Counted from the first letter of the stretch, positions 36,238 through 45,113 are shown. The stretch: DNA of 64,000 bases from an uncultured Collinsella sp. (GCA_900544725.1 UQWK01000003.1:20755-84754), one strand, 5' to 3'. Translations and numbers: made by a program. Notes: generated by a model not told the origin, from the sequence alone.

Positions 36238-36771
36238 TTATCCGTTGATAATCGAGGCAATCTCGCGCAAATCGTCGGCAAAGTAGATACCTTGCTGGCG
36301 CTGCGGGCTCGATAGGCCCTTATCGATCATATGCTCGAGCAACGCCTTGAGGTCGTTGTAGTAGCCCCCGAGGTTGTACAGGATGCACGGCGCATCGAGA
36401 TGCCCCAACGACACAGCGGACATGACCTCGGCAATCTCCTCGAGCGTGCCCGTACCGCCCGGGAAGGCGATGAACGCGTCGCCGAGCTCGATCATCTTGG
36501 CCTTACGCTCGGTCATGCCGCTCGTCACGATAAGCTCGTCGATGCCATCGTGCTGAAACTCGGCCTCGATAAAAAAGCTCGGTTCAACACCCGTCACGTG
36601 TCCACCTGCCTCGAGTACGCTATCGGCAAGAGCGCCCATCAGGCCCGATTTGGACCCGCCGTATACCAGCGCGTGCCCGTTGGAGCCAATCCAGTTGCCC
36701 AGCTCTTGCACTGCAGGCAGAAACGCTGGGTCGTTACCGACGCTGGCGCCCAGGTATACCGTGATATTCAT
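36238..36771 (-). CDS. LOG-family (TIGR00730) phosphoribohydrolase
   Basis: A 177-aa Rossmann-like protein. VYGGSKSGLMGALAD near residue 37 and the catalytic motif FPGGTGTLEEIAEVMS near 104 define LOG proteins; SGMTERKAKMIE contains the conserved Arg-Lys. The family cleaves nucleoside 5'-monophosphates to base and ribose 5-phosphate. AGGGGGACTG lies upstream of the ATG. Confidence 0.93.
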   Translation of the reverse strand: MNITVYLGASVGNDPAFLPAVQELGNWIGSNGHALVYGGSKSGLMGALADSVLEAGGHVTGVEPSFFIEAEFQHDGIDELIVTSGMTERKAKMIELGDAFIAFPGGTGTLEEIAEVMSAVSLGHLDAPCILYNLGGYYNDLKALLEHMIDKGLSSPQRQQGIYFADDLREIASIING

Positions 36772-36807
36772 ATTCAGTCCCCCTCGTCGTGACGCGCAGC
36801 GCCCCCT

Positions 36808-37233
36808 CTAGCGTTGGCGTCGGCGATATTCGCGCACACGGCGCGATAGATCGGCAAGCTCGTCACGATCGAGCTCTTCCAAATGCTCCAGATCATCCAT
36901 AAAGCGCGCCATGGTGTCCTTTTGGCGCATCTTGATGAGCGTGTTGCAGTAGTTCACCGCCACGCCCGTGAGCATGGCGATGTAGAAGATGCTGATGACG
37001 CTCAGGACAACGGTAATCGCGCGGGCAACCGGCGTCTCGGCCGGGATATCACCGAAGCCGATCGTCGATACGGTCTCAAAGCTAAACCAGAGGCCGTCGC
37101 CAAACGTAAGGGTCGTGGGCTCGGACAGCCAGACAGCCGTCGAGCACAGCAGATAGAAGATAAGGAACAGGCCCGTGATGCGCGCAAAGCCAGCCTGGCG
37201 CAACACGTCGGCAAGCGTCCTCAACTTGTTCAT
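36808..37233 (-). CDS. Two-helix potassium channel
   Basis: A 141-aa small ion channel. A first helix (RITGLFLIFYLLCSTAVWL), pore helix (FGDGLWFSFETVST) with filter TIGFGDI, then a second helix (AITVVLSVISIFYIAMLTGV). The C-terminus (DLEHLEELDRDELADLSRR) is an acidic/basic coiled coil. The filter has TIGFGD rather than TVGYGD, a common prokaryotic variant. Start 37233 follows AAAGGGGTCGCG; upstream codons are rejected. Confidence 0.87.
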   Translation of the reverse strand: MNKLRTLADVLRQAGFARITGLFLIFYLLCSTAVWLSEPTTLTFGDGLWFSFETVSTIGFGDIPAETPVARAITVVLSVISIFYIAMLTGVAVNYCNTLIKMRQKDTMARFMDDLEHLEELDRDELADLSRRVREYRRRQR

Positions 37234-37304
37234 CGCGACCCCTTTTCCCAGACGCCCAATCACATTCGCTCGGTATTGTCCCACGCCTCCCCCGCAAACG
37301 GAAC

Positions 37305-37360
37305 TAGTCATTGGGGACGTTCTTAAACGACTAGTCAGTTAAGAACGTCCCCAATGACTA
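37305..37360. repeat. Family-C palindrome, 22-bp perfect arms
   Basis: Arms 37305-37326 and 37339-37360 (TAGTCATTGGGGACGTTCTT) are perfect reverse complements with a 12-nt loop. It is located between divergent potassium channel and sensor kinase genes. Confidence 0.92.
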
Positions 37361-37446
37361 CCTAACCGTTTAGCGGTGCGGCGGCTGAATGGGCAGGCTG
37401 AGCTGGTATCCTTATGCGAAACTGTCTCAACTCGATAGGATTTCAT

Positions 37447-40251
37447 GTGAAACCTTCCGCTGTCTTTCGCTTGGCTCTATATCGCACCCTGGCCGTCGCG
37501 CTTGCCGCGCTCGCCATACTGAGCGCCGTCATGCCCGCCCCCGCCTTTGCCGCCGACTCCGACCAGCAGGTCAAGACGGTCCGCGTTGGCTGGCTCGTCA
37601 ACAACAAAGGCTTCCAGGAAGGCATACCGGGCGAGCGACTCTCGGGATGGGGCTACGAGTACCTCCAGACCCTCTCGTATTACACAAAGGGCTGGCGATA
37701 CGAATACGTTAGCGGCACCTTCTCCGAGCTTATGGACATGCTCGAGGCAGGCGAAATCGACCTCATGCCCAACATCTCGCATTCGGCAGAACGCGAGCAG
37801 AAGCTGCTCTTTTCCTCGAACCCCGAGGGCACCGAGCGCTACTACATCTACGCCAGGCCCGACCGCGACGACCTGGCCAAGGGTGACCCCCAGGCGCTCC
37901 AAGGCCTCACCATCGGCTGCAACTCTGGCGTTATGCAAACTATCGTCGGCCAGCAGTGGCTCGCCGACGAAGGCGTTACCTGCACCTATAAAGAAATCGA
38001 CACCGGCAGTGCCCTCTTTGAGGCGCTTGCAGACGGCGAGGTCGACGCCGTCATCATGAACGACACCATTTCGTCGCCCGATGCGTCACCCATGTTCTAC
38101 GTAGGCTCGAGCGACTACTATTTTGCCGTTCCCAAAAGCCGCCCTGACCTGATGAACGACATCAACGCCGCCATGACGACCATCGCCCGCGATAACCCGC
38201 GCTATAACGAGGAAGTCAAATCGAGTTACTCGACCCAAAACAGTGGCTCGTCATCGCTCACCGGTACCGAGACCACCTGGCTCAAAGAAAACGGCAATAC
38301 CATCACGCTCGGCTATCTTAAAAACCAACTTCCCTACTGTACGCAAAATGACGACGGCGAGATGGAAGGGTCGCTCGCCTCGCTTGCAACGACGTTGCAC
38401 GACAAGTTTGGCATTACGGTCAAAACAATCGCACTCTCGAACAACAAGCAAATGATCAAAGCCCTTTCCAACGGAACCATCGATGTCGCCCTGCCGTTGT
38501 TTCGCGACTACTGGCTCGCCGAGCAGACAGGGGTCATCCAGTCAAACTCGATGGGAACGGTTTCGCTGACCGCCATTCACAGTGGCAAAAACCTGAACAG
38601 AGACCTTAAGAACATCGCTTGTACAAAGAGCACAATCGTTAACCGTTTTGAGCTCGAAAGTCTCTTTCCGAACGCAACGGTAACCGAGTATTCGAATGAC
38701 GGCGAGGTGCTCAAAGCCCTCAATGAGGGGAAGGCACGTTGCATCATTGTCCCCAGCACGCGCCTGGAAACTCTCCGCGACATCTACGACATCGAGGATT
38801 TCGAAACACAGGAACTCACCAACACGGCGCAACTATCGTGTTTAATTTCGCGCGGCAAGCCCGAGCTGCTGGGAATCATCAATAAGGGCATCGTCAATGC
38901 AGGTGAATCGCTCTCTGCAAACAGCTATTTCCCCACATCGTACTCGGCGCAAGAATCGGATGCGTTCCGACTTCTCTACCGCAACCGCATCGTCATTGCG
39001 GCAGTCGTCATCTGCATTTTGCTCACCGGCATCGTCATCCTTGTCTGGTCGCTTTACCGCGCACAGGAGGAACGGCAGAAAGCCGATGCCGCCAACACCG
39101 CCAAAACCGCTTTCCTCACGCGCATGAGCCACGACATCCGCACGCCGCTCAACGGCATCCTGGGCCTTATCGAAATTGAGGAATTGAGAGAAGGCGACAT
39201 GCAGGTCGCCCGCGAAAGCCGCGCCAAGGCGCGCGTTGCCGCCAATCACCTGCTCTCGCTAATCAACGATATCCTCGAGATGGGCAGGATCGAGGAGCGC
39301 AAAGTGACGCTCGAGCACGAATCATTCAACCTTAAAGAGCTGTGCGACAATGCGCTCGTACTGTGCAAGCTCCGCGCATCGGACCGCGGCATAACCATGC
39401 TCGACACCAGCGAGCCCTACGCTGTCGACCAATATATGATCGGCAGCCCCACCCATATTCGGCAGATCCTTGTCAACCTGCTCGACAACAGCATCAAGTA
39501 CAACAAGCACGGAGGCACCGTCACGTTCTCATCGACCATCAAACCGGTCGACGACGAGCACGCCGTGTTTTGCTTTAGCGTCTCGGATACCGGCATTGGT
39601 ATGACATCCGAGTTTTTGGCACACATTTACGAGCCGTTTGCCCAGGAAGGCGACGATGCGCGCAGCAAGTTCCAAGGAACCGGCATTGGCATGTCTATCG
39701 TCAAATCGCTCATCGATATGATGGGCGGCACGATTGAGATTTCGAGTGAGGTTGGCGTGGGGAGTACGTTTGACGTCCGGATTCCGCTCGATATCGACAA
39801 GAACCCTCAGATAAAAGAATGTGCAGACACGCAGGTAAGCAGCTGCTCGCTCGCCGGCATGAACGTCCTTTTGGCAGAAGATAACGAGCTCAATGCCGAG
39901 ATTGCCCAGGCTCTGCTCGAAAGCGAGGGCATCGTCGTAACTCGCGCCGCCGACGGCAACGAAGCGGTCGACCTATACGTTGGCCGTCCCGCGGGTAGCT
40001 TCGATGCGATTCTAATGGACATCATGATGCCGGGCATGGACGGCTACGAGGCAACCCGCGCGATCCGCCTGAGCGAAAAGGCCGATGCGGCCGACATCCC
40101 CATCATCGCGCTCACCGCCAACGCCTTTGCCGAAGACGCCAAGGCGGCACACGACGCCGGCATGAACGCCCATCTGCCCAAACCGCTCGACTTTAACAAG
40201 CTCAAAAACATACTCGCCTGTATCAAGAAAAAAGGGGCTGTTTCGCTATAG
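37447..40251 (+). CDS. Hybrid sensor histidine kinase with tandem solute-binding sensor domains
   Basis: A 934-aa membrane protein when read from GTG 37447 (GATAGGA upstream). A signal peptide or first helix (TLAVALAALAILSAVMPAPAFA) is followed by two bacterial type-3 solute-binding domains (about 40-260 and 275-500), then one helix (IVIAAVVICILLTGIVILVW), HisKA with FLTRMSHDIRTPLNG, HATPase (NLLDNSIKYN, SDTGIGM, GTGIGMSI) and a C-terminal receiver (LLAEDNELN, LMDIMMPGMDGYEA, K in LPKPLD). It resembles BvgS/EvgS-type sensors but has no Hpt domain and no partner regulator next to it. ATG 37414 is an alternative start. Confidence 0.9.
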   Translation: MKPSAVFRLALYRTLAVALAALAILSAVMPAPAFAADSDQQVKTVRVGWLVNNKGFQEGIPGERLSGWGYEYLQTLSYYTKGWRYEYVSGTFSELMDMLEAGEIDLMPNISHSAEREQKLLFSSNPEGTERYYIYARPDRDDLAKGDPQALQGLTIGCNSGVMQTIVGQQWLADEGVTCTYKEIDTGSALFEALADGEVDAVIMNDTISSPDASPMFYVGSSDYYFAVPKSRPDLMNDINAAMTTIARDNPRYNEEVKSSYSTQNSGSSSLTGTETTWLKENGNTITLGYLKNQLPYCTQNDDGEMEGSLASLATTLHDKFGITVKTIALSNNKQMIKALSNGTIDVALPLFRDYWLAEQTGVIQSNSMGTVSLTAIHSGKNLNRDLKNIACTKSTIVNRFELESLFPNATVTEYSNDGEVLKALNEGKARCIIVPSTRLETLRDIYDIEDFETQELTNTAQLSCLISRGKPELLGIINKGIVNAGESLSANSYFPTSYSAQESDAFRLLYRNRIVIAAVVICILLTGIVILVWSLYRAQEERQKADAANTAKTAFLTRMSHDIRTPLNGILGLIEIEELREGDMQVARESRAKARVAANHLLSLINDILEMGRIEERKVTLEHESFNLKELCDNALVLCKLRASDRGITMLDTSEPYAVDQYMIGSPTHIRQILVNLLDNSIKYNKHGGTVTFSSTIKPVDDEHAVFCFSVSDTGIGMTSEFLAHIYEPFAQEGDDARSKFQGTGIGMSIVKSLIDMMGGTIEISSEVGVGSTFDVRIPLDIDKNPQIKECADTQVSSCSLAGMNVLLAEDNELNAEIAQALLESEGIVVTRAADGNEAVDLYVGRPAGSFDAILMDIMMPGMDGYEATRAIRLSEKADAADIPIIALTANAFAEDAKAAHDAGMNAHLPKPLDFNKLKNILACIKKKGAVSL

Positions 40252-40292
40252 TTTGTGCTCAACCACCATGCGCAGCAGAAAGGAAGCCAACG

Positions 40293-40772
40293 ATGTTTAG
40301 GCCCTTACGTCGAAAGAAACGCGCCATCGCCGACGAGGAAGCGCGCGAACTGCTCGCTACCTGCAAGCGCGGCGTCTTTGCCGTCAATGGCGATGATGGC
40401 TACCCCTATGCCATTCCCGTCAACTACTTCTTTGACGCCGAGCACGACAAGATTTATTTCCATGGCGCCAAGGCTGGCCACAAGGTCGATTCACTCAGGC
40501 ATGATGATAAAGTCTGCTTTACCGTTTACGGCAACGAGTGGTACAAGGACGGCGACTGGGCTCCCTACGTTATGAGTACCGTTGTCTTTGGTCGTTGTCG
40601 CCTGGTAGATGAAGCGCCCGCGTTTATCGAGGACAAAGTCCGTCAGCTCGCGATTAAGTACTACCCTTCTGCCGAAGAAGTCGAGGAGGAGATCGCCAAA
40701 GACATAAAGGGCGTCCAACTCTACGAGATTTCGATTGAACATCTTTGCGGCAAGCAGATTCATGAAAAGTAG
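40293..40772 (+). CDS. Pyridoxamine-5'-phosphate-oxidase-like flavin protein (NimA type)
   Basis: A 159-aa split-barrel FMN protein. EARELLATCKRGVFAVNGDDGYPYAIPVNYFFD at the N-terminus and KIYFHGAKAGHKVDSLRHDDKVCFTVYG are the family blocks found in nitroimidazole-resistance (Nim) and related reductases. AAAGGAAG lies upstream. It sits 41 bases after the sensor kinase, but a shared role is not evident. Resistance to metronidazole is possible but not shown. Confidence 0.87.
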   Translation: MFRPLRRKKRAIADEEARELLATCKRGVFAVNGDDGYPYAIPVNYFFDAEHDKIYFHGAKAGHKVDSLRHDDKVCFTVYGNEWYKDGDWAPYVMSTVVFGRCRLVDEAPAFIEDKVRQLAIKYYPSAEEVEEEIAKDIKGVQLYEISIEHLCGKQIHEK

Positions 40773-40804
40773 CGAATGCGGAAAACGCGCTCGCTACCCT
40801 CTGC

Positions 40805-40847
40805 GCCCCATGTGCCCACGCATTTTGACGGCGTGGGCACATGGGGC
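40805..40847. terminator. Hairpin between the Nim-like and MalY genes
   Basis: GCCCCATGTGCCCACGC (40805-40821) pairs perfectly with 40831-40847; 17 bp, 9-nt loop. It lies between convergent genes; no T-tract. Confidence 0.7.
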
Positions 40848-40868
40848 AGCACTCGAATCGAGCGTCCC

Positions 40869-42080
40869 CTATACCCCAAAAACGTAGCGGTCCAGGCGCT
40901 CACACGCCTCCTTTACCCGCGAAAGCGGCAGCGCCAGATTCACGCGAATGTGGCAGGGTCCGTGGAACGGACGGCCGTCCTGATACCCCACGCCCACGCG
41001 CGCCCCCTCGTCGAGCAACCACTGAATATCGCGGCCATGCTCGCGACACCACTCGGTGCAGTCCAGGAACACCATGTACGTGCCCTGCGGGCGCGAATAG
41101 GACACGCCCTCAAAATGCTCGTCCACGTAACTGCAGAAGTACTCGATATTACCGGCAAGCACCTGGTTGAGCTCATCAACCCACTCGTAGCCTTGCGGCT
41201 GGTAGGCACCGATAAGCGCATGCATGGAGAGGACATTCATCTCGTTGTAGTGGGTCTTGTTGGACACGGCGCACACGCGGTCGCGCAGCGTCTCGTTATA
41301 GATGATGTGGTAGCTGCCGACCAGGCCCGCCAGGTTAAACGTCTTGCTGGGCGCGTAGAGGGCAACCGTGCGCATGCGGGCATCCTCGCTCACCGACTGC
41401 GTCGGGATATGCTTGTGACCCGGCAGGATGATATCGGACCAAATCTCGTCCGATATCACCACGCAACCGTGCTGGCGATAGATGTCCATGGCGCGTTCGA
41501 TCTCATCGCGCTCCCATACGCGGCCGCAGGGATTGTGCGGCGAGCAGAACACCGCGGCATGGATGTGGTTTTGGGCGAGCTTTTGCTCCATGTCCTCAAA
41601 GTCCATACGCCACACGCCTTGGTCGTCGAGCCTAAGCGGGCTGTGGACAATGCGATAGCCCGCGGCTTCGATAGACTTGGTAAAGCCGATGTAGGTGGGG
41701 CTGTGGACCAGCACCGCATCGCCCGGCTGGACGTACGCGCGCAGCGTCGACACGACACCGCCCAGCACACCGTTTTCGTAGCCGATATGCTCCGGCGCCA
41801 AGCCCTCAACGCCGTTGCGACGGCTCTGCCATTCGATGATGCGGTCAAAGTACTCGTCGCGCGGATCGAAATAGCCAAACATGGGATGCTGGGCGCGCTG
41901 AATGATGTGCTCCTGAACCGTGGGCACCGTGGCAAAGTTCATGTCCGCTACCCACATGGGGATGCGGTCGAAGCCCTCGTCGGGTGCGTTCGGAGCCATA
42001 CCGGGAATCTCACCCCAGGAGTCAACGGCGATGGAGTCCATTCCGTGGCGGTCGATAAGCGAGGTAAAGTCGTATTTCAT
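40869..42080 (-). CDS. MalY/PatB-type PLP aminotransferase (cystathionine beta-lyase)
   Basis: A 403-aa fold-type I PLP enzyme. PMWVADMNFATVPTV is the MalY/PatB N-terminal signature, SPHNPCGRVW lies near the cofactor pocket, SDEIWSDII holds the PLP-pyridine Asp, and APSKTFNLAGL contains the Schiff-base lysine. Members cleave cystathionine or cysteine to pyruvate, ammonia and H2S/homocysteine. ATG 42080 has only a GGGAGCTCAGC-like site. Confidence 0.93.
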   Translation of the reverse strand: MKYDFTSLIDRHGMDSIAVDSWGEIPGMAPNAPDEGFDRIPMWVADMNFATVPTVQEHIIQRAQHPMFGYFDPRDEYFDRIIEWQSRRNGVEGLAPEHIGYENGVLGGVVSTLRAYVQPGDAVLVHSPTYIGFTKSIEAAGYRIVHSPLRLDDQGVWRMDFEDMEQKLAQNHIHAAVFCSPHNPCGRVWERDEIERAMDIYRQHGCVVISDEIWSDIILPGHKHIPTQSVSEDARMRTVALYAPSKTFNLAGLVGSYHIIYNETLRDRVCAVSNKTHYNEMNVLSMHALIGAYQPQGYEWVDELNQVLAGNIEYFCSYVDEHFEGVSYSRPQGTYMVFLDCTEWCREHGRDIQWLLDEGARVGVGYQDGRPFHGPCHIRVNLALPLSRVKEACERLDRYVFGV

Positions 42081-42192
42081 GCTGAGCTCCCGTGCAAAGC
42101 GGATTGTTTTGGTAGGCGTTATTGTCCACCAGCGTGGGCGGTTTTGGCATGGGGCTTGGCGCTTAATTTGACGGGTGCGGACGAATGGCTGG

Positions 42193-42939
42193 TTAGTCTT
42201 GCGCGTCGGTGATGGCGGTTATCGTCAACCTGGTTCCGTCGACCGTAAACGATATGTCGAGCCCAGCGTAAGCCAAATGGTAAATGCGGTTTGGCTCGTG
42301 CTTGCTGCCCGCGCGGCGCGGATCCTGGTGAAGAACCTCAACCAAGCCAGAAATCTTTGCGGGCGGGACCATATCCTGCAGCGCTTGCGGAAACTCGACG
42401 TCGAGCTCTTGCCACGGCGCATCCTCAATCCAGCCGCCGGTCGCATCCGGGTGACAGTCCGCAAACGGAATGTAGGGCTTGACATCGTAGATGGGCGTGC
42501 CGTCACGCAGATCGGCCCCCAGCACATGAATGATGGGACCATCGTCAGTGAGCTCGACACGATCGAGCTTGACACAGGTGAGCCCGATGGGATTAGGGCG
42601 AAACGGACTGCGCGTGGCAAACACGCCCACGCGCTCGGCTCCGCCCAGACGCGGCGGACGCACGGTTTTCGACCATTTTGCGTTGGTGCCGGACCTGTCC
42701 TGCGTTTTGGCATCGGCGGCAATATCCTTAGCCGTGCCGCCGGGCGTGCCGTTTTCGAAGCGCCAGAGCAGCCATAGGTGAGAGAAGGAGTCCAGACCCT
42801 CAACCGCTGCGTTGGAGGCAAATTCCGGCTCAAAAACGATGCGTCCCTGCAGGTGAGGCGCCAAAAAGCTGTTGCGCGGGATGCCGAACTTCTGCGGCAG
42901 GTCGGTATGTATGTGTGCGATAGGTTCTATGTCGGTCAT
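42193..42939 (-). CDS. trmO: tRNA t6A37 N6-methyltransferase TrmO
   Basis: A 248-aa protein of the UPF0066/TsaA family. The signature FATRSPFRPNPIGL is complete and is followed by VKLDRVE and DLRDGTPIYDVKPYIPFAD, both conserved in TrmO. A C-terminal domain follows (DPRRAGSKHEPNRIYHLAY). It methylates N6-threonylcarbamoyladenosine at tRNA-Thr position 37. Confidence 0.93.
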   Translation of the reverse strand: MTDIEPIAHIHTDLPQKFGIPRNSFLAPHLQGRIVFEPEFASNAAVEGLDSFSHLWLLWRFENGTPGGTAKDIAADAKTQDRSGTNAKWSKTVRPPRLGGAERVGVFATRSPFRPNPIGLTCVKLDRVELTDDGPIIHVLGADLRDGTPIYDVKPYIPFADCHPDATGGWIEDAPWQELDVEFPQALQDMVPPAKISGLVEVLHQDPRRAGSKHEPNRIYHLAYAGLDISFTVDGTRLTITAITDAQD

Positions 42940-43071
42940 TGTACGGCATGGAGGTGTGGGACGTTACGCGCAATTCTTCGCCGCGGTCCCCCGTCGTGCA
43001 ACCAACGGTTGCTTGGAAGGGCGCCCGCCGCCGCTTATGCTTAAGCCATCAACCAGCAGAAAGGAGCCGTT

Positions 43072-43899
43072 ATGGCCTTTGCAGAAAAGCTCATCGCCGT
43101 CCGTCGTGCCCATCACCTTACTCAGGAGCAGCTCGCCGCCAAGCTCTTCGTCACACGCCAAGCCGTCAGCCGTTGGGAGCGCGGCGAGGTCACCCCGGGC
43201 ATCGACATGATGAAGCTCATTGCCGCCGTGACCGGCGAGCCACTGTCTCATCTGCTCGAAATGCCCGAGCACTATTGCCAGAGCTGCGGCATGATACTCA
43301 CGCCCGACGACTGCGGTACCGATGCCCACGGCGCCAAGACCGACCATTACTGCAAGTGGTGCTACGACCACGGCAAGTACACCTACGAGACCACGATGGA
43401 GGCCATGATCGAGGACTGTGCCCCGCGGCTGGCACAAAACACCGGCATGTCGCTCGACGAAGCCGTCTCGCTTATGGGCGCTGTCCTGCCGCAACTGGAG
43501 CGCTGGCGTACCGTGCAGGAAAACGAGGAGCGCTACGGTGCTGAGGCGCGGGCGCGCTATGGCGACGAGGCCGTCGATGCAGCAAACGAGGCACTGCTGG
43601 ACATGGACCCCGAGACATGGAACGACATGAAGGAACTTGAACGCGCTATTCTGGGCCAGCTCTCGATCGCCATGGGCGACAGCGAACCGGATGGAAGCGA
43701 GGCGCGCAAGCTTGTCGCAATGCACCGTCGATGGATTGGCCTTAACTGGGGACACGAACCCCAAGACGAAGCATACCTGGGCCTCGCCCACGGCTATCTT
43801 GCCGATCAGCGCTTTATCGACTACTACGACAAGCCCTGCGGCACCGGAGCCACGGCGTTTCTGGTCCATGCCATCGAGTCGTCGTTGACGCGCGCATAG
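43072..43899 (+). CDS. XRE-type HTH, zinc-ribbon and TipAS-like fusion regulator
   Basis: A 275-aa protein in three parts. Residues 1-62 are a Cro/CI HTH (RRAHHLTQEQLAAKLFVTRQ, then AVSRWERGEVTPG). Residues 66-105 have CQSCGMILTPDDC..CKWCYDHGKY, a putative zinc ribbon. The rest has a helical part with ERYGAEARARYGDEAVDAAN and RKLVAMHRRWIGLNWGHEPQ, matching the antibiotic-recognition TipAS fold that is normally joined to MerR domains. AAAGGAGCCGTT precedes the ATG. It may sense a small molecule; the ligand is unknown. Confidence 0.8.
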   Translation: MAFAEKLIAVRRAHHLTQEQLAAKLFVTRQAVSRWERGEVTPGIDMMKLIAAVTGEPLSHLLEMPEHYCQSCGMILTPDDCGTDAHGAKTDHYCKWCYDHGKYTYETTMEAMIEDCAPRLAQNTGMSLDEAVSLMGAVLPQLERWRTVQENEERYGAEARARYGDEAVDAANEALLDMDPETWNDMKELERAILGQLSIAMGDSEPDGSEARKLVAMHRRWIGLNWGHEPQDEAYLGLAHGYLADQRFIDYYDKPCGTGATAFLVHAIESSLTRA

Positions 43900-43950
43900 A
43901 CTGCGGCGGCTTTGGGTATCTCAACCGAAACCTCAACCGATTGGAGACTT

Positions 43951-44196
43951 ATGGCTACTGATCACAAGCTCGAGCTGTACGTTATGACCGGCTGCCCGTA
44001 TTGCATAAAGGTCAAGCACTTTCTGGCCGATAACGGTGTGACCATTCCCGAGCGCAATATCTCGACCGACCCCGATGCCGAGCAGACGCTCATCGCCGTC
44101 GGCGGAAAACGCCAGGTTCCCTGCCTGTTCATCGACGGCAAGCCACTCTACGAATCGAGCGACATCATCGCCTGGGTACAGGAGAACCTGATCTAG
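43951..44196 (+). CDS. Glutaredoxin-like protein
   Basis: An 81-aa thioredoxin-fold protein. The dithiol site CPYC is in VMTGCPYCIKVKHFL, the cis-Pro in RQVPCLFIDG, and YESSDIIAWV is the C-terminal glutathione-side helix. GGAG precedes ATG 43951. Actinobacteria usually lack glutathione, so it likely acts with another thiol or thioredoxin reductase. The family-C/D repeat cluster begins one base after its stop. Confidence 0.9.
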   Translation: MATDHKLELYVMTGCPYCIKVKHFLADNGVTIPERNISTDPDAEQTLIAVGGKRQVPCLFIDGKPLYESSDIIAWVQENLI

Positions 44197-44287
44197 TACT
44201 CATTGGGGACGCACTTAAATGAGTAGTTCCACTCATTGGGGACGCACTTAAATGAGTAGTCGTTAAAGAACGTCCCCAATAACTAGT
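44197..44287. repeat. Compound family-C cluster with a 33-bp tandem duplication
   Basis: ACTCATTGGGGACGCACTTA at 44198 is repeated at 44231 (33-bp period); each copy is followed by AATGAGTAGT. A standard right arm TTAAAGAACGTCCCCAATAA closes the cluster. It begins one base after the glutaredoxin stop. One arm carries GCACTTA instead of GTTCTTA. Confidence 0.88.
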
Positions 44288-44403
44288 CCCCCGCCGAACC
44301 CAAACATATACGCCAGCATCCAAAGTCGACTTTTTTCGACACCTTTGAATGCTGGCGTACAGCTTTTTGTGGGCGGTCGTTGGGGACGTTCTTAAATGAC
44401 TAG
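44288..44403. repeat. Family-D hairpin followed by a half family-C unit
   Basis: Family D: 44310-44329 (ACGCCAGCATCCAAAGTCGA) pairs with 44336-44359, preceded by CCCCCGCCGAACCCAAAC and followed by ACAGCTTTTTG. At 44378-44403 a left arm of family C (GTTGGGGACGTTCTTAAATG) follows directly. Confidence 0.85.
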
Positions 44404-44497
44404 TTGCTTGAGACGGCCTTTGGATTATGGCTGTTTGAAGCCATCCGACGTCTCTGGAAAGGGCTCCTTAGAGGACCGTGTTCAAAAAATGGCAAAT

Positions 44498-44650
44498 ATG
44501 AGTACTGCTACTTGTTTAGTAACAGCGATTTTAATCATTTCAGGGATCATTCAACGCCCCAAGCGTCCGCAGATGGCGTTATTTCTCCCCATATGTTCAA
44601 TAAAAGAGAAGCCTAATGGTATTAAATCTCATCAGGGACCTTATTTTTGA
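44498..44650 (+). CDS. Putative 50-aa hydrophobic peptide in the AT-rich island
   Basis: The frame starts MSTATCLVTAILIISGIIQR and continues with a polar tail to a stop at 44650. The first 20 residues are one membrane-spanning stretch. Its start lies inside a 29-nt inverted duplication (see 44479-44706). No good ribosome site is seen (AGAGGA about 20 bases upstream), so it may be a remnant. A possible start three codons earlier exists. Confidence 0.3.
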   Translation: MSTATCLVTAILIISGIIQRPKRPQMALFLPICSIKEKPNGIKSHQGPYF

Positions 44651-44687
44651 AGAAGATAAATGCAACCACAATGGCAACAGTACTCAT
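44622..44687 (-). CDS. Putative 21-aa hydrophobic peptide facing the previous frame
   Basis: Reads MSTVAIVVAFIFFKNKVPDE plus one residue. It has a single hydrophobic helix and a charged end, similar in shape to type I toxins, but no antisense RNA promoter or ribosome site is clear. It overlaps the end of the facing frame. Low confidence. Confidence 0.2.
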   Translation of the reverse strand: MSTVAIVVAFIFFKNKVPDEI

Positions 44688-45113
44688 ATTTACCCTTTTT
44701 TGCACACTGCCCTCCAGAATAGTCGTTAGGGACGACTCAAAATAGCAATTCCGGCACTTAGACGCTCTCTTCTTGAATGACTAGTTGTTAAAGAACACTC
44801 AGCGACTACTCCAATTCGCGACACACTGTGTCGCGAATTGAGCTGTTCTCACCACCGAAGACCGGTGAAAGCTCCTGGCCAGAACCTCGATAGTTTGTTA
44901 AAGTGCCCCCTCTGCAGGTTCAATGAGCGCTCATGTTCCAACTTGGAAAGTGAAGAAATATCGAAACCATCGATGCCCATTTCCTATCGAAAAAACTAGT
45001 CAAAACACGCTAATTAGCTTGATAAGCTGCTTGTATTTTTGTCTACAAAACTGTATACAAAAAGAGATTCCGAGAACCAGCGCTCGACATTATGTCGATC
45101 GATAGGAGGCGCT
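44651..45113. other. AT-rich gap with decayed repeats and a 29-bp palindrome
   Basis: No convincing gene beyond the tiny minus-strand frame. It holds decayed family-C pieces (AGTCGTTAGGGACGACT at about 44722 and GACTAGTTGTTAAAGAAC at about 44779) and a perfect palindrome at 44812-44840 (CAATTCGCGACACA, one base, then its complement). Base composition is visibly more AT-rich than the flanks. Confidence 0.7.
45031..45098 (+). promoter_or_regulatory. Promoter and operator of the RHH gene
   Basis: A -35 TTGTAT (45031-45036), 17-bp spacer, -10 TATACA (45054-45059). Between promoter and start is a perfect palindrome TCGACATTATGTCGA (45084-45098), a size and position fitting autoregulation by the ribbon-helix-helix protein. 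Confidence 0.65.

Larger units (their letters stand above)
44479..44706. repeat. 29-nt inverted duplication flanking two facing small frames
   Basis: TGTTCAAAAAATGGCAAATA.. at about 44479-44507 and its reverse complement at about 44678-44706 differ at three positions. Both copies contain AAATATGAGTACTG, which gives the start MST of the facing hydrophobic frames 44498-44650 (+) and 44622-44687 (-). Confidence 0.65.
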
